Shown here one piece after another: positions 44,796-54,410 of a DNA stretch of 64,000 bases. Within the stretch, counting starts at the first letter, position 1; every line of letters begins with the position of its first letter. Both the position numbers and the translations under genes were made by a program. Under the pieces are notes generated by a model. The model searched no databases, was not told where the DNA came from, and saw only the letters and a list, made by a program, of their open reading frames with translations. Location of the stretch: assembly GCA_035301265.1 (NCBI GenBank), contig DATGUP010000020.1:1-64000 (forward strand), in the 5' to 3' direction. This DNA is from DATGUP01 sp035301265 (GTDB lineage: Bacteria > Bacillota > Bacilli > Bacillales > Amphibacillaceae).

Positions 44796-45105
44796 AAGTT
44801 GAGCACGACAATTATTATCAGAATATTCACATATTTTATAACTATAAATTTTTAGAAAATAACCATAAAAGTCGCTAAATATAATTGAAATAGCCTACCT
44901 GCCTTGATTCTATTGGATAAAAATTCCTCCCTAATTGAAAGCATATATATAACTATTGTATCAATTATCAGAAAAAGTATTGAGATGTATATATTTTTTC
45001 TATATAAAATAAATAGCGGTTCGTTAATGGCTTTATGTAGCTAAGAAAAAATAATCAATAATATAAAAGTTATTACTTTTAACTTTTGATGACAGAAAGG
45101 AATAA
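44796..45105. other. AT-rich intergenic region upstream of the exopolysaccharide cluster
   Basis: Contains the promoter at 44980-45008 and otherwise no recognisable feature. Confidence 0.5.
44980..45008 (+). promoter_or_regulatory. Putative promoter of the exopolysaccharide cluster
   Basis: TTGAGA (44980-44985) and TATAAA (45003-45008) with exactly 17 bases spacing, in a very AT-rich region, giving a leader of about 95 bases. Confidence 0.55.
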
Positions 45106-46839
45106 ATAAAAATTAATAAAAAAACAGGTATTTTGTCGGGATTATTTATAGTTGCTATTATTTTTATTTTTTCATCGACTATCCATGCTCAATTTAAAGA
45201 TGAACCAAATGTTTTAGTTATTTACTCGTCATCAACCGAGGAACTAGATGAACATCAGCGTTCTTTAGATATGCTGATCAGTCATTTTACCAATGATGTT
45301 GCTTTTGTTAGCAGTGATGATGTAGAGAAGGAAGACCTAACAGATGTAACTCATTTGTTTTATTACAGTCCTGTGCCTGAGGAATTACCGGAAACCTTTG
45401 AAAGTTTATTTGCAGACTATAACGAAACGTTCGTTGCGATAGGTTATAATTCAGAGCAGTTAGGGGATCATTTTTCTTTTGTCAAACCAAAAGGTGGAAA
45501 AGAAATTGATCAACTCGTTATGACGAATGATAAAGATAAAGAAACAGATTCAGCTCCCCAAAAAATAATTGAAGTGGAGCCGAGAGAAAATAGTAAAGTT
45601 GTTATTGAAGGAAAAAAACAGGAAGATGAAACAACCTATCCTGTAATGATTAAAAAAGGCGATCGATATTTTTATGGGGTCGATACCATTAGGGCGTCCG
45701 AAGCGGTATTATTCGGAGAGGTTCTCCATGAAATATTCGAGGTTGATCATGAAGAAAAAAATCCAGCATACATACAATTGAAAGATGTACATCCACTTGT
45801 TGATTATAAGGATGTCAAAGCCATTGCTGAGTTTCTGAAAGAAAAGGATTTACCTTATATGGTATCAGTTACACCTGTCTACATCGATCCTGAAACAGGA
45901 GATAAATATCATTTTTCGGATAACCCTGAACTGTTGGAAGTTTTAAGAGATATCCAAGAAGATGGGGGGAGTATCGTTCTTCATGGGTATACCCATCAAT
46001 TTAGAGGCACTGAAGGAGAAGAAGGATTTGAATTTTGGGACACTAAGTATAACTCACCAATTTATGCTCCTGCAGATGAAGACTATTCCTTAAAAGAAAG
46101 GAGTGATTTTGATTCAGAGACAGAATATAAAGATTATATAAGTGATCTTAAGCAATTTGAAACAAACTACATTGATACAAAACTAACGAAGGGGATTCAG
46201 GAACTCGTTAAATATGGGCTTTATCCATTAGCTTTTGAACCTCCGCATGGTTCCATGTCGCAAAATGGTTATCAAGTAACATCTAACTATTTCTCAACAT
46301 ATGTGGGCAAGGTCCAGCTTAGCGATAGAGATAGGAATAAAACAGATCGAGCACCGTATATTACATCGCCCACTTTTTTACATGGAATGCAATTACTTCC
46401 GGAAACAATGGATTATCAAGATTTAGGTAGTAAGCAAATACCTTCAATAGTGACAGACTTAACCGAAGCAATCAATATCACAGATGATGGTCTATTTTCA
46501 GGTTCTTATTATCCATATTTGGGCGTAGAGAATTTCAAGCAATTAATTTATGAAATGGAAAAACTTCCAAATATAGAGTGGATCGATTTAAAAGAAATGG
46601 ATGTTTGGGTAAAAGCTGATGGTGTCGATATATTTACCGAGAATGGTGAGGTCGTGGTAGAAAAAGAACGCAATAAATTTATTGTTTCATCGATTGATTT
46701 TCTTTCCTTTCAATTTTTTCGTGTAATTCGCTTTATAGCTTGGGGGATGGCCATAATAGGTGCAATAGCAGTATTGATTTTCATTATACTTACATTTGTT
46801 AATTATACCCGAAGAAATAGATTGAGGAGCAATTACTGA
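45106..46839 (+). CDS. ydaL: DUF2334 polysaccharide-deacetylase-like membrane protein, YdaL-like
   Basis: About 577 residues: signal/anchor helix at the N terminus, a long extracytoplasmic part with a DUF2334 domain (about 230-480; motifs MVSVTPVYIDPETGDKYHF, GSIVLHGYTHQF, AFEPPHGSMSQNGY) and a C-terminal helix (about 535-560). DUF2334 is a NodB-like fold that may deacetylate the polymer. The length and neighbours match B. subtilis YdaL. The natural signal peptide frame begins MKINKKTGILSG, where the first codon is ATA (45106) five bases after GAAAGGA; ATT at 45112 and TTG at 45133 are alternatives. Confidence 0.75.
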   Translation: MKINKKTGILSGLFIVAIIFIFSSTIHAQFKDEPNVLVIYSSSTEELDEHQRSLDMLISHFTNDVAFVSSDDVEKEDLTDVTHLFYYSPVPEELPETFESLFADYNETFVAIGYNSEQLGDHFSFVKPKGGKEIDQLVMTNDKDKETDSAPQKIIEVEPRENSKVVIEGKKQEDETTYPVMIKKGDRYFYGVDTIRASEAVLFGEVLHEIFEVDHEEKNPAYIQLKDVHPLVDYKDVKAIAEFLKEKDLPYMVSVTPVYIDPETGDKYHFSDNPELLEVLRDIQEDGGSIVLHGYTHQFRGTEGEEGFEFWDTKYNSPIYAPADEDYSLKERSDFDSETEYKDYISDLKQFETNYIDTKLTKGIQELVKYGLYPLAFEPPHGSMSQNGYQVTSNYFSTYVGKVQLSDRDRNKTDRAPYITSPTFLHGMQLLPETMDYQDLGSKQIPSIVTDLTEAINITDDGLFSGSYYPYLGVENFKQLIYEMEKLPNIEWIDLKEMDVWVKADGVDIFTENGEVVVEKERNKFIVSSIDFLSFQFFRVIRFIAWGMAIIGAIAVLIFIILTFVNYTRRNRLRSNY

Positions 46840-46840
46840 C

Positions 46841-48101
46841 ATGGCAGATTTAATATTCTATTTTTCAGTGCTTTTAATATGGGCAATGCTGTTTTATCAT
46901 TTGTTTTTAATGTTAGGGGGGGTATTTCACCTCATTAAAATATAAAAAATTCACCCAAAAGATAAAAACATGTGAAAAGACGTTTCCGAAAGTGAGTATT
47001 TTAGTCCCCGCGCATAATGAGGAAGTTGTGATTGAGGATACCATTCAATCTATGCTCCGATTGAATTATCCAAAAGATAAATTAGAAGTGATTATTATTA
47101 ATGATAATTCAAGTGATAAGACGGGGATGATTATTGATCGTTATGCTGAATATTATCCAATCGTTAAAGCTGTTCATACGCAACCCCCGCGTGCCGGGAA
47201 AGGGAAATCGAGTGCATTAAATCAGGGGCTTGAACGGTCAACAGGCGAAATAATTGTTGTGTATGATGCTGATAATACGCCAGAGCCTGATGCCGTTCGT
47301 TATCTGGCTTTAGGATTAATGAATGATGATAATGCCGGGGCAATGGTAGGAAAATTTCGTGTGATCAATGCGAAAGAAAGTTTATTGACAAGGTTAATCA
47401 ATATTGAAACATTGACATTTCAATGGATGGCTCAAGCGGGACGTTGGTTTTGGTTCAAGATGACAACGATTCCTGGAACCAATTTTGCTATTCGCAAATC
47501 CATTTTGGAAAAGCTTGGCGGATGGGATGAGAAAGCTCTATCAGAAGATACAGAGTTAAGTATCCGGGTATATGATCTGGGTTATTATATAAGATTTTTC
47601 CCACAAGCTATTACATGGGAACAGGAACCAGAGACACTTGGAGTGTGGTGGCGGCAGCGAACAAGATGGGCGAGAGGAAATTTGTATGTCATCACTAAAT
47701 ACTTTATCGGCTTTAATAATCTTAAAAATAAAAAAGTATTTATTGATTTAGTTTATTTTCTTTTTACCTATTTCTTATTTTTTGGCGGAGTACTGACATC
47801 ACATATTATTTTAGTTGTTAATATAACATATGGTTTGAAATTATCGTTGGGGCTTGTTTCTTATGCATTGTTAATTGTCGGTTTTCTTTTATTTGTGACC
47901 GAGGTATGTCTGGCATTAAGTATGGAGAAAAAACAATTAACGATAAAAAATTTCTTCATCGTTTTATTTATGTATTTGACCTATTCACAAATGTGGATAT
48001 TTTTAGTTGTTTATTCCACTTATTTGGAGATTAAACGCATCCTTTTTAATCAAGAGATAACATGGTATAAAACACAGCGGTTTAAACAAGATGCTTCATG
48101 A
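46841..48101 (+). CDS. ydaM: Processive family-2 glycosyltransferase, YdaM-like, frame broken at a G7 tract
   Basis: The ATG at 46841 (after GAGGAGC) opens a first helix, MADLIFYFSVLLIWAMLFYH, and runs into seven G at 46916-46922. Removing one G joins it to LKYKKFTQKIKTCEKTFPKV and then to the GT domain: SILVPAHNEE, VYDADN, EDTELS and the QRTRWARGN (QxxRW) motif, then three helices. The joined product is 419 residues, the size of B. subtilis YdaM (420). As written, only the part from a GTG at 46992, without ribosome binding site, is open. It polymerises an unknown sugar. Confidence 0.8.
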
Positions 48102-48123
48102 ACGACAACAGGAGTGATGATAT

Positions 48124-49248
48124 ATGAAGATAATGACAATTTTTGGCACAAGACCTGAAGGAATTAAAATGGCACCAGTGATTAAAAGACTGAGGAATGA
48201 CCCGGAAATAGACTGTGTTTCTGTCAACACGGCACAGCATCGTGAAATGCTTGATCAAGTTTTGCAGTTGTTTGAAATTATCCCTGATTATGATTTGAAT
48301 TTGATGAGAACGGGACAAAGAGTGGATGAGTTAATAGGTACAATGTTTGCAAAGATTTCGCAAGTTATTGATATAGAAAAACCCGACTTAGTTCTTGTGC
48401 ACGGGGATACAACAACAACATTTGTAGGTGCTTACTCAGCCTTTTTGAAAAAAGTCCCCGTGGGTCATGTGGAGGCTGGGCTTAGAACAAATAATCATTA
48501 TTCTCCTTTTCCTGAGGAAATGAACCGACAAATGGTGGGAAGATTAGCAACCTATCATTTTACAGCTACTGAAAGAAATAAAAATAATTTATTAAAAGAA
48601 AATGTGAAGAATTCATCGATCTTTGTCGTAGGAAATACGGTAATTGATGCATTATTGGATATCACGTCTCGTCGCTTTGAATTTAACAGTGAGCTGGAAA
48701 AAATTTTCTCTAATCATAATAAGACAATTTTATTGACGACACACCGTCGAGAAAATTTTGAAGAACTTGAAAACGTTTATGAGGCCATGAATCAATTAAT
48801 ATATACATATGAAGATATTCAAGTTGTATTTCCTATTCATAAAAGTCCGGAAATTCGTGAAAAAGTCAAAAAATCCTTTATTAACAGCAACCGCATCCAT
48901 TTAATTGAACCGCTGGATTACGAAAATTTTGCTCATGTCATGAAACAGTCACACCTTATCATTACGGACTCAGGGGGAATTCAAGAAGAGGCGCCGTCCC
49001 TTGGAAAACCAGTTTTGGTTGCTAGAAAGACCACCGAGCGACAGGAAGGATTAGAAGCCGGCACATTGAAATTAGTCGGCACAACGGTTGAAAAAATTGT
49101 TCATGAATGTAGTAAATTAATTAATGATGAAGAAGCATATCAAAAAATGGCAGCGGTACGTAACCCGTTTGGAGAAGGGGATTCCGCAGTAAAAATACTG
49201 CATATAATTAAATCCATTTTCAAAACACAGTCGTTCCTTAAATGTTAG
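48124..49248 (+). CDS. mnaA: UDP-N-acetylglucosamine 2-epimerase (non-hydrolysing)
   Basis: A 374-residue epimerase that interconverts UDP-GlcNAc and UDP-ManNAc. Motifs: IFGTRPEGIKMAPV (6-19), LVHGDTTTT (about 92), GHVEAGLRTNN (about 118), TTHRRENFE (about 206) and TDSGGIQEEAPSLGKPVL (about 281), all at WecB/MnaA positions. AGGAG precedes the ATG; 22 bases after the glycosyltransferase. Its presence in the cluster suggests ManNAc (or a derivative) in the polymer. Confidence 0.93.
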   Translation: MKIMTIFGTRPEGIKMAPVIKRLRNDPEIDCVSVNTAQHREMLDQVLQLFEIIPDYDLNLMRTGQRVDELIGTMFAKISQVIDIEKPDLVLVHGDTTTTFVGAYSAFLKKVPVGHVEAGLRTNNHYSPFPEEMNRQMVGRLATYHFTATERNKNNLLKENVKNSSIFVVGNTVIDALLDITSRRFEFNSELEKIFSNHNKTILLTTHRRENFEELENVYEAMNQLIYTYEDIQVVFPIHKSPEIREKVKKSFINSNRIHLIEPLDYENFAHVMKQSHLIITDSGGIQEEAPSLGKPVLVARKTTERQEGLEAGTLKLVGTTVEKIVHECSKLINDEEAYQKMAAVRNPFGEGDSAVKILHIIKSIFKTQSFLKC

Positions 49249-49262
49249 TTAGGTGAAAAGTT

Positions 49263-50354
49263 ATGCATAAGTTAAGGTACTTAATAGTGATCGTATTTTT
49301 CGTCACTGTTCTGGGGGCGGTCATAATTTTTAAGCCAGAGAATGATGATCTCCTTGATGATGATACTCTCGATACAGAAACGTTTATTCAAACGAAATTT
49401 ACGAATGATAATGGTACACTGGCAACGTATACAAAGGAAACAGAATTAGAAGAAAGTGATGACGTAGTGAAGGGGCGGGAGGCACTTTCTGAAACGTTAG
49501 GCTTATGGATGTATTATGCTCTTTTAATTGAAGATTTGGCTCTTTTTGATGAGGCATTTGAAATATTAGATGAATATTTTTTAGAGGAAGATGGTTTTGT
49601 TTATTGGAAAGTGACAAAGCAAGGAAAAAGTGAGGTTTCAGCGAACGCACTTGTTGATGATTTGCGAATTAGTCATGCTTTATGGCAAGGTGCAAAGAAG
49701 TGGGATGATGAACGTTACGAGAAGACAGCGCTTCTAATTAGTGAATATAATGCCCAATGGAATGAAAACCAAGGTGTACTAACTGATTTTTTTGAAAGAG
49801 ACGAGCAGTATGCGACTCATATTCTCACTTTATCATACATTGAACCAAAGGCATTGACAATGATGAATCAAAAAGATGTCATAAGTGAAAAAACCTATGA
49901 AAAAATGATGGATATATTAAAAAACGCTCCATATGAAGGAAGTTTTTTCCCAAAAGAATATGATGTAGAAGATAAAACATATCATTTTGATGATGACGTT
50001 AATATGATCGATCAATCACTCATTGCGTTAAATCGAGCAAGTAGTGAAATGTTAACTACCCGATTTTATGAATTCATTATTCATGAAATGGATATGAACG
50101 GAATGATTTTTGGTCAATATGATCTGGAAACTGAAAAGCCATTAGTAAAATATGAATCCCCTGCGGTTTATGGATGGTTAATTTTGTATAGTTTAGAAAT
50201 AAACGATTACGATCTGGTCAAGGACTTATATAAAAGAATGCGTCAACGACAAGTAAAAAATTTTAGTGAAAATAATCTGCACATATTCGATAGTTTAGTA
50301 CCTTTAATAGCGACAACAGAATTGGAAAAAAGGGGAATTATTGAGCAAAAATAA
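49263..50354 (+). CDS. ydaJ: Glycoside hydrolase family 8-like protein, YdaJ-like
   Basis: A 363-residue protein with an N-terminal membrane anchor (about 5-24) and a GH8-type (alpha/alpha)6 barrel. The catalytic glutamate is probably in ALSETLGLWMYYAL (about 75) and the aspartate in NALVDDLRISHALW (about 130). GH8-type proteins in exopolysaccharide operons (BcsZ, YdaJ) trim the polymer during synthesis. Fourteen bases after mnaA, with a terminator after it: the last gene of the cluster. Confidence 0.75.
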   Translation: MHKLRYLIVIVFFVTVLGAVIIFKPENDDLLDDDTLDTETFIQTKFTNDNGTLATYTKETELEESDDVVKGREALSETLGLWMYYALLIEDLALFDEAFEILDEYFLEEDGFVYWKVTKQGKSEVSANALVDDLRISHALWQGAKKWDDERYEKTALLISEYNAQWNENQGVLTDFFERDEQYATHILTLSYIEPKALTMMNQKDVISEKTYEKMMDILKNAPYEGSFFPKEYDVEDKTYHFDDDVNMIDQSLIALNRASSEMLTTRFYEFIIHEMDMNGMIFGQYDLETEKPLVKYESPAVYGWLILYSLEINDYDLVKDLYKRMRQRQVKNFSENNLHIFDSLVPLIATTELEKRGIIEQK

Positions 50355-50428
50355 TAATGAGTTAGGGTTGAAAAATGCAGTCCATATAAAAACATTAAAC
50401 TGAATTTTTTGGTTGGAGCATAGTGAAT

Positions 50429-50480
50429 GTCCCTGTCTTCACCATGAGACATGCATGGATGATGACAGGGATTCTTTTGT
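50429..50480 (+). terminator. Terminator of the exopolysaccharide cluster
   Basis: Outer stem TCCCTGTC (50430-50437) with GACAGGGA (50464-50471), inner CCATG/CATGG, then TTCTTTT. Confidence 0.8.
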
Positions 50481-50512
50481 TTAAAATACAGCTAAATATG
50501 TTTGCCCAGTTA

Positions 50513-51124
50513 CTAAGAGATTTTTGATTTTTGTATCAGAACCTGGATGACATGGCCGATTCCGGTATGTCGTTTCCCTTCTTGTCTCATCGCTTCCCCA
50601 TAGTAGAAATGGAGGCATTTGTACGGTTTGATCCAATCGAGAATATCGGTTGGATCATAGAGATAATCCATATTTGGCGGCCCGCCTGTTTTGTAGGCGA
50701 GCTGATCTTGCGAGTAGACTTCAAACAAGACGTATCCCCCGGGCTTAACTGCACTGATGATGTTGTCGATAAAAAATGGTTGATCCGTTTTTGGAACGTG
50801 GCCAAATACCATGATCGCAGCATCGAACTGCTCAGGTTGCACAATTTCTCGCGTTAAGTCCTTTTCGACTGTTGCTACATGAACGTTATGCCGACTAGCA
50901 AGCTGTTTGGTTTTCTCTAGCCCGACAGTCGATTGATCATAGGTTGTGATCGTATGGCCGAGTGTGGCGAGATAGACGGCATTTCTTCCTTCTCCTTCAG
51001 CAAAGCAGCCAATGTTTGCTCGTTCGGGAAGGATGGCACTTTTTTCTTTTATAAAAACATTCGGTGTTTCGCCGTATACATAATCGTCATCTGAAAAACT
51101 TTGATCCCACTTTTCCTTGGACAT
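50513..51124 (-). CDS. Class I SAM-dependent methyltransferase (TehB-like)
   Basis: A 203-residue methyltransferase. The SAM-binding motif I is IGCFAEGEGRNAVYLATLGH (38-57), motif II TTYDQS, and the motif after strand four FDAAIMVFGHV (about 100). KWDQSFSDDDYVYGETPNVF at the start is typical of small TehB/UbiE-like proteins. Substrate unknown. AAGGAGG precedes the ATG. Alone and convergent to the exopolysaccharide cluster. Confidence 0.82.
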   Translation of the reverse strand: MSKEKWDQSFSDDDYVYGETPNVFIKEKSAILPERANIGCFAEGEGRNAVYLATLGHTITTYDQSTVGLEKTKQLASRHNVHVATVEKDLTREIVQPEQFDAAIMVFGHVPKTDQPFFIDNIISAVKPGGYVLFEVYSQDQLAYKTGGPPNMDYLYDPTDILDWIKPYKCLHFYYGEAMRQEGKRHTGIGHVIQVLIQKSKIS

Positions 51125-51293
51125 GCAGGGGACCTCCTTCTTTTATGCTTGTATGACTCTACCAGTATATCACGGTTTTTTCGAGTTTGTAGATAAAAAA
51201 GCGTGTTGACTATAAGGTTTCCTCTCTTTTCCTTATGGTATAATCAAACCGGTCCGCAAATTTTGTTCGTTAACCATCGGAAGGGGGATTAAT

Positions 51294-52391
51294 TTGGAAA
51301 GTAAACTTAAAGCGATCGAAGAGGTGTTGACTCATTATCGATATTACCAAAATATTCCGGGAATGGCGGTAAGTATTGTTGCAGAACAAGAAATCGTTTA
51401 TAGTAGAGGTTTTGGAATTTCGGCTTTAGATTCCGAATATGCTACAGTGACGCCGAATACAATCTTTTCCATCCAGGATGTGACGACAAATTTTACAGCG
51501 CTTTCTCTTGTTCATTTAGAAGAGAATACTTCCTTTAAACTCGACATCCCTATTGTGGAATATCTTCCCTACTTTCGCACAAAAAGCGGTGCTTATGACC
51601 AAATCACCACACGCCACATATTAAGCCATACGGCGGGGTTTCCGGAAAATGTGGGAGTTGTTCTGTTATTGGATGAAGGTTTCCGTCGCTTTGCCAAAGA
51701 TATGCCGGAATACCGAAGTTTATTTAACCGTTTTCCGAATATCGAGGAAACTGTGGCGAATATGCAGACACGAGAAGATCTAACGCGGTATTTTGCCAAT
51801 GTTGAGTTGGCTGATATTCCGGGCGAAAACTGGGTTTATGCACCGGAAGCTTATGTTATTGCAGCAGATGTGCTGGAGAAAGTGAGCGGACTGACGTGGG
51901 AGGCGTATGTGGAAAAGTATATTTTAACCCCTTTCGGAATGAACCGGACGTTCATTAATCCAGTATTTGATGCAAATGAAAATGATGTGGCCGAGTATTA
52001 TATGAAGGCGATTGATCAGCCAATAAGTGTTCCGATGCCACGCAATGACCTCGGTGCGCCGATCGGGTTTATCTACTCGACGGCAAACGATATGGCAACA
52101 TATATGATGAAGCAAATGAAAAAACGCGAAAATATTTTATCTGCTTCCGGATGGGAAACGATGCATACGCCTGCTGGTAAAAGGAAAAACGGTATGGGCT
52201 ATGGGCTCGGATGGAGCATTAAACAGCGCAACGGACGAAAAGTTGTTGAACATGCAGGTCGTTATTTAGGTGTAAGCAGTTTTATAACCATGATGCCGGA
52301 GCACGAATTTGGCATTGCTTTACTTTGTAATATGGATATGATTCAGTTAGGAAAATTGGCTGATCGAATGATGAATATTTGGTTTAGATGA
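51294..52391 (+). CDS. Beta-lactamase-fold (serine hydrolase family) protein lacking the catalytic SxxK
   Basis: A 365-residue member of the beta-lactamase/AmpC/D-Ala-D-Ala esterase family without signal peptide. In the usual context F-S-I-x-S-V-S-K-x-F-T-A-L it reads FSIQDVTTNFTAL (58-70), so both the Ser nucleophile and the Lys are replaced (Asp62, Thr65). The second motif YxN reads YAP (182-184). The third, HAG, is present near residue 320. It is therefore probably a non-catalytic binding protein or uses a different chemistry. The start is a TTG five bases after AAGGGGGA. Confidence 0.8.
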   Translation: MESKLKAIEEVLTHYRYYQNIPGMAVSIVAEQEIVYSRGFGISALDSEYATVTPNTIFSIQDVTTNFTALSLVHLEENTSFKLDIPIVEYLPYFRTKSGAYDQITTRHILSHTAGFPENVGVVLLLDEGFRRFAKDMPEYRSLFNRFPNIEETVANMQTREDLTRYFANVELADIPGENWVYAPEAYVIAADVLEKVSGLTWEAYVEKYILTPFGMNRTFINPVFDANENDVAEYYMKAIDQPISVPMPRNDLGAPIGFIYSTANDMATYMMKQMKKRENILSASGWETMHTPAGKRKNGMGYGLGWSIKQRNGRKVVEHAGRYLGVSSFITMMPEHEFGIALLCNMDMIQLGKLADRMMNIWFR

Positions 52392-52440
52392 ATATCGTGA
52401 GGTTTGAAAAAGAAGAATAACTTTCGCGTTTTTTGCAATT

Positions 52441-52480
52441 ACAGAAAACCCTCACCAGCTGGGATGAGGGTTTTCTCACT
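52441..52480. terminator. Bidirectional terminator
   Basis: A perfect 12-bp stem AGAAAACCCTCA (52443-52454) with TGAGGGTTTTCT (52465-52476) between convergent genes. Confidence 0.85.
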
Positions 52481-52481
52481 T

Positions 52482-53582
52482 TTAAACGATTGTAATATGT
52501 TTGCTTTTGTCGTCTTTGTATTTCCGATAAAAACGGATCATCGGTCCGAGTGTCTCTTTCAGGTCGGGACAGGTAATGCCGGTTCCTTCGAGATCGGCAA
52601 CAGTCTGGCTTGCATCGTACGATGAATGAATGAGAAAGTAGTCGAGTGCCTCTTTTTCTGAATGGAACCATTTGCGGATGGGGGCAACCGACATAGATGC
52701 TTTGGATAAGGCGACTGGTATCGTTCCTTTTGGTGTTTTGCCTAAATATTCTTCACACATCATTCGGAATATTTCGTGCATTTTGTATGGGTTCGGATCG
52801 GTTATATGATATGTTTTTCCTTTGCCGATGGGGGCGATAGCGAGATAACTCGTTGCTTGAAGCAGGTAATCCGCGGGAATAAAATTGCCCTCCGGTTCAC
52901 CTCGACCAATGTACGGGATAACGGGCACATGTTTAACCCGATCGAGAAAATTTAACAGAAAGTAAAGACCATCGAATTTACTCGTCTCACCTGTTTTAGA
53001 ATCGCCTTTCACAACCCCTGGACGGATAATCGTAGTAGGGATCTCTTTTTTTAAATCATCAACGAGTAGCTCGGCTGCAAATTTTGTCTGTTCGTAATGG
53101 TTACGAAAGCTTTGCCCTTCATCGAGTTCATGTTCATAAATACGTCCTTCACGCTTTCCCGATACATAGGCAGTGCTGAAGTAAATGTAACGTTCGAGAC
53201 GGTCTAGTTTTTTCACCCATTCGTTGACATTTTGAGTACCGATCACGTTGACTTGATAGGCAATATCTTTTGGTACGGCAAGATCATAAATAGCTGCAAG
53301 GTGAAATACATGAGTGATCTCATCTAGTAGTTTTAGGTTCGTTTTTTCAGGTAGCGCCAAATCGACTTTTGTAATATCGCCAGGAACAACTGTAAAAATT
53401 TCCGGATCGACATCGATCTGTCTGGCTAAATGAGGGATCTCTCGTACAGCTTCCTGTTCTAGATATGGTAAAACAAGTAAGTAAATATGTGCGATGTTAT
53501 CCCGATGGTCGTGGATGAGCTGCTTGATCAGCCGGGTTGTGAGAAATCCAGGAAAACCGGTCATGAAATAGGTTTGTACCAC
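52482..53582 (-). CDS. SDR-type NAD(P)-dependent oxidoreductase (fatty acyl reductase/thioester-reductase-like)
   Basis: A 366-residue extended SDR. The cofactor motif is FMTGFPGFLTTRLIKQL (6-22); HVFHLAAIYDL (about 90) and the catalytic Tyr/Lys pair in HYEQTKFAAELL (about 167-171) follow; IIRPGVVKGDS is at about 190. This is the NAD_binding_4 (male-sterility) subgroup, which reduces or epimerises acyl or sugar substrates; the substrate here is unknown. The start is a GTG after GGAGGAGGG. Confidence 0.8.
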   Translation of the reverse strand: MVQTYFMTGFPGFLTTRLIKQLIHDHRDNIAHIYLLVLPYLEQEAVREIPHLARQIDVDPEIFTVVPGDITKVDLALPEKTNLKLLDEITHVFHLAAIYDLAVPKDIAYQVNVIGTQNVNEWVKKLDRLERYIYFSTAYVSGKREGRIYEHELDEGQSFRNHYEQTKFAAELLVDDLKKEIPTTIIRPGVVKGDSKTGETSKFDGLYFLLNFLDRVKHVPVIPYIGRGEPEGNFIPADYLLQATSYLAIAPIGKGKTYHITDPNPYKMHEIFRMMCEEYLGKTPKGTIPVALSKASMSVAPIRKWFHSEKEALDYFLIHSSYDASQTVADLEGTGITCPDLKETLGPMIRFYRKYKDDKSKHITIV

Positions 53583-53747
53583 TGTTGACCCTCCTCCGCT
53601 AATATAAAAATGGTAGACTGAAATTATGTGATTTATTCGACTAGCCTTGCTATTATTATAGTATAATTTTTCTGAATCATGTATGCGACATTTGTAGGGG
53701 GTGGCTTGGGGATGAGGGCATTTTAATCAAGGTTTGTCGTATTCGGT

Positions 53748-54247
53748 ATGTTGTGGGGACTCGTGATCGGTCTGGACAGCTTCCATGTTTCGCTCAGTCT
53801 GCTTTTATTCGCGCTGGCAATCGGATATTTGCACGTCGCAATCATTTTCTTTGTGTTTTGTTATGTCGTCGGTGTCGATTTTGGCGGATATTTTTCGAGG
53901 TACTTGTTTTGCTCGTTCCTTATATTATTTTTGCGATTGTCGCCCTGTCGATTTTAATAACAGGGCTTGTCAAAACTGTGCAGCAGTTCAACCCGGTTCT
54001 CTCAATTGTGACGCTTTCAATGGCGATGATCGGCCGTGCGTTCTGGCCGCTGGAAGTCGTGGAGTCAGGGTGGTTGCTTGCCATAGCCAAAATTGTTCCG
54101 GTGACACACGGGGTGGAACTCATGAACGGATCCGTCGTTTACGGCCGGTCCATGAACGAACTCTTATTTCCAGTCAGTGTGCTTCTGTTGATGGGCGTCG
54201 CGATGGCTGGTGTCGGGATGCATTTGATGGAAAGAAGGCACGTGTAG
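53748..54247 (+). pseudogene. ABC-2 permease remnant, truncated and frameshifted
   Basis: A first frame (MLWGLVIGLDSFHVSLSLLL ... VIFFVFCYVVGVDF-like helices) shifts near 53900 into a second one giving ILITGLVKTVQQFNPVLSIV, the FWPLEVV segment typical of ABC-2 permeases (usually GGxFWPxE), then helices and a tail ending MERRHV. The N-terminal half is missing and no ATPase gene is near. Confidence 0.65.
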
Positions 54248-54371
54248 CAACAAATGATATGATGACGCTCAATTTCGAATGAGCGCCTAAGGACACTGTT
54301 AAGCTTTGCCGGCTAATAGCGGATGGTTGGTCCCGGACAGTCCTAAAATGGAATAAATCATCTGTCTTTGT

Positions 54372-54410
54372 TATAATATATTAATGTGTTTAAAATGAAT
54401 GGTCATTCAT
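54372..54410 (+). promoter_or_regulatory. yhgE promoter -10 and TetR-type operator
   Basis: TATAAT (54372-54377) is followed by ATGAATG (54395-54401), two bases, and CATTCAT (54404-54410), a perfect palindrome of the kind bound by TetR/AcrR repressors. It lies at the start of the transcript, ahead of yhgE. Confidence 0.5.

Noticed and set aside
53785..54282. 165-codon plus-strand frame with many Cys and Arg
   Set aside because: Out of frame with the clear ABC permease remnant at the same place; not a natural protein.
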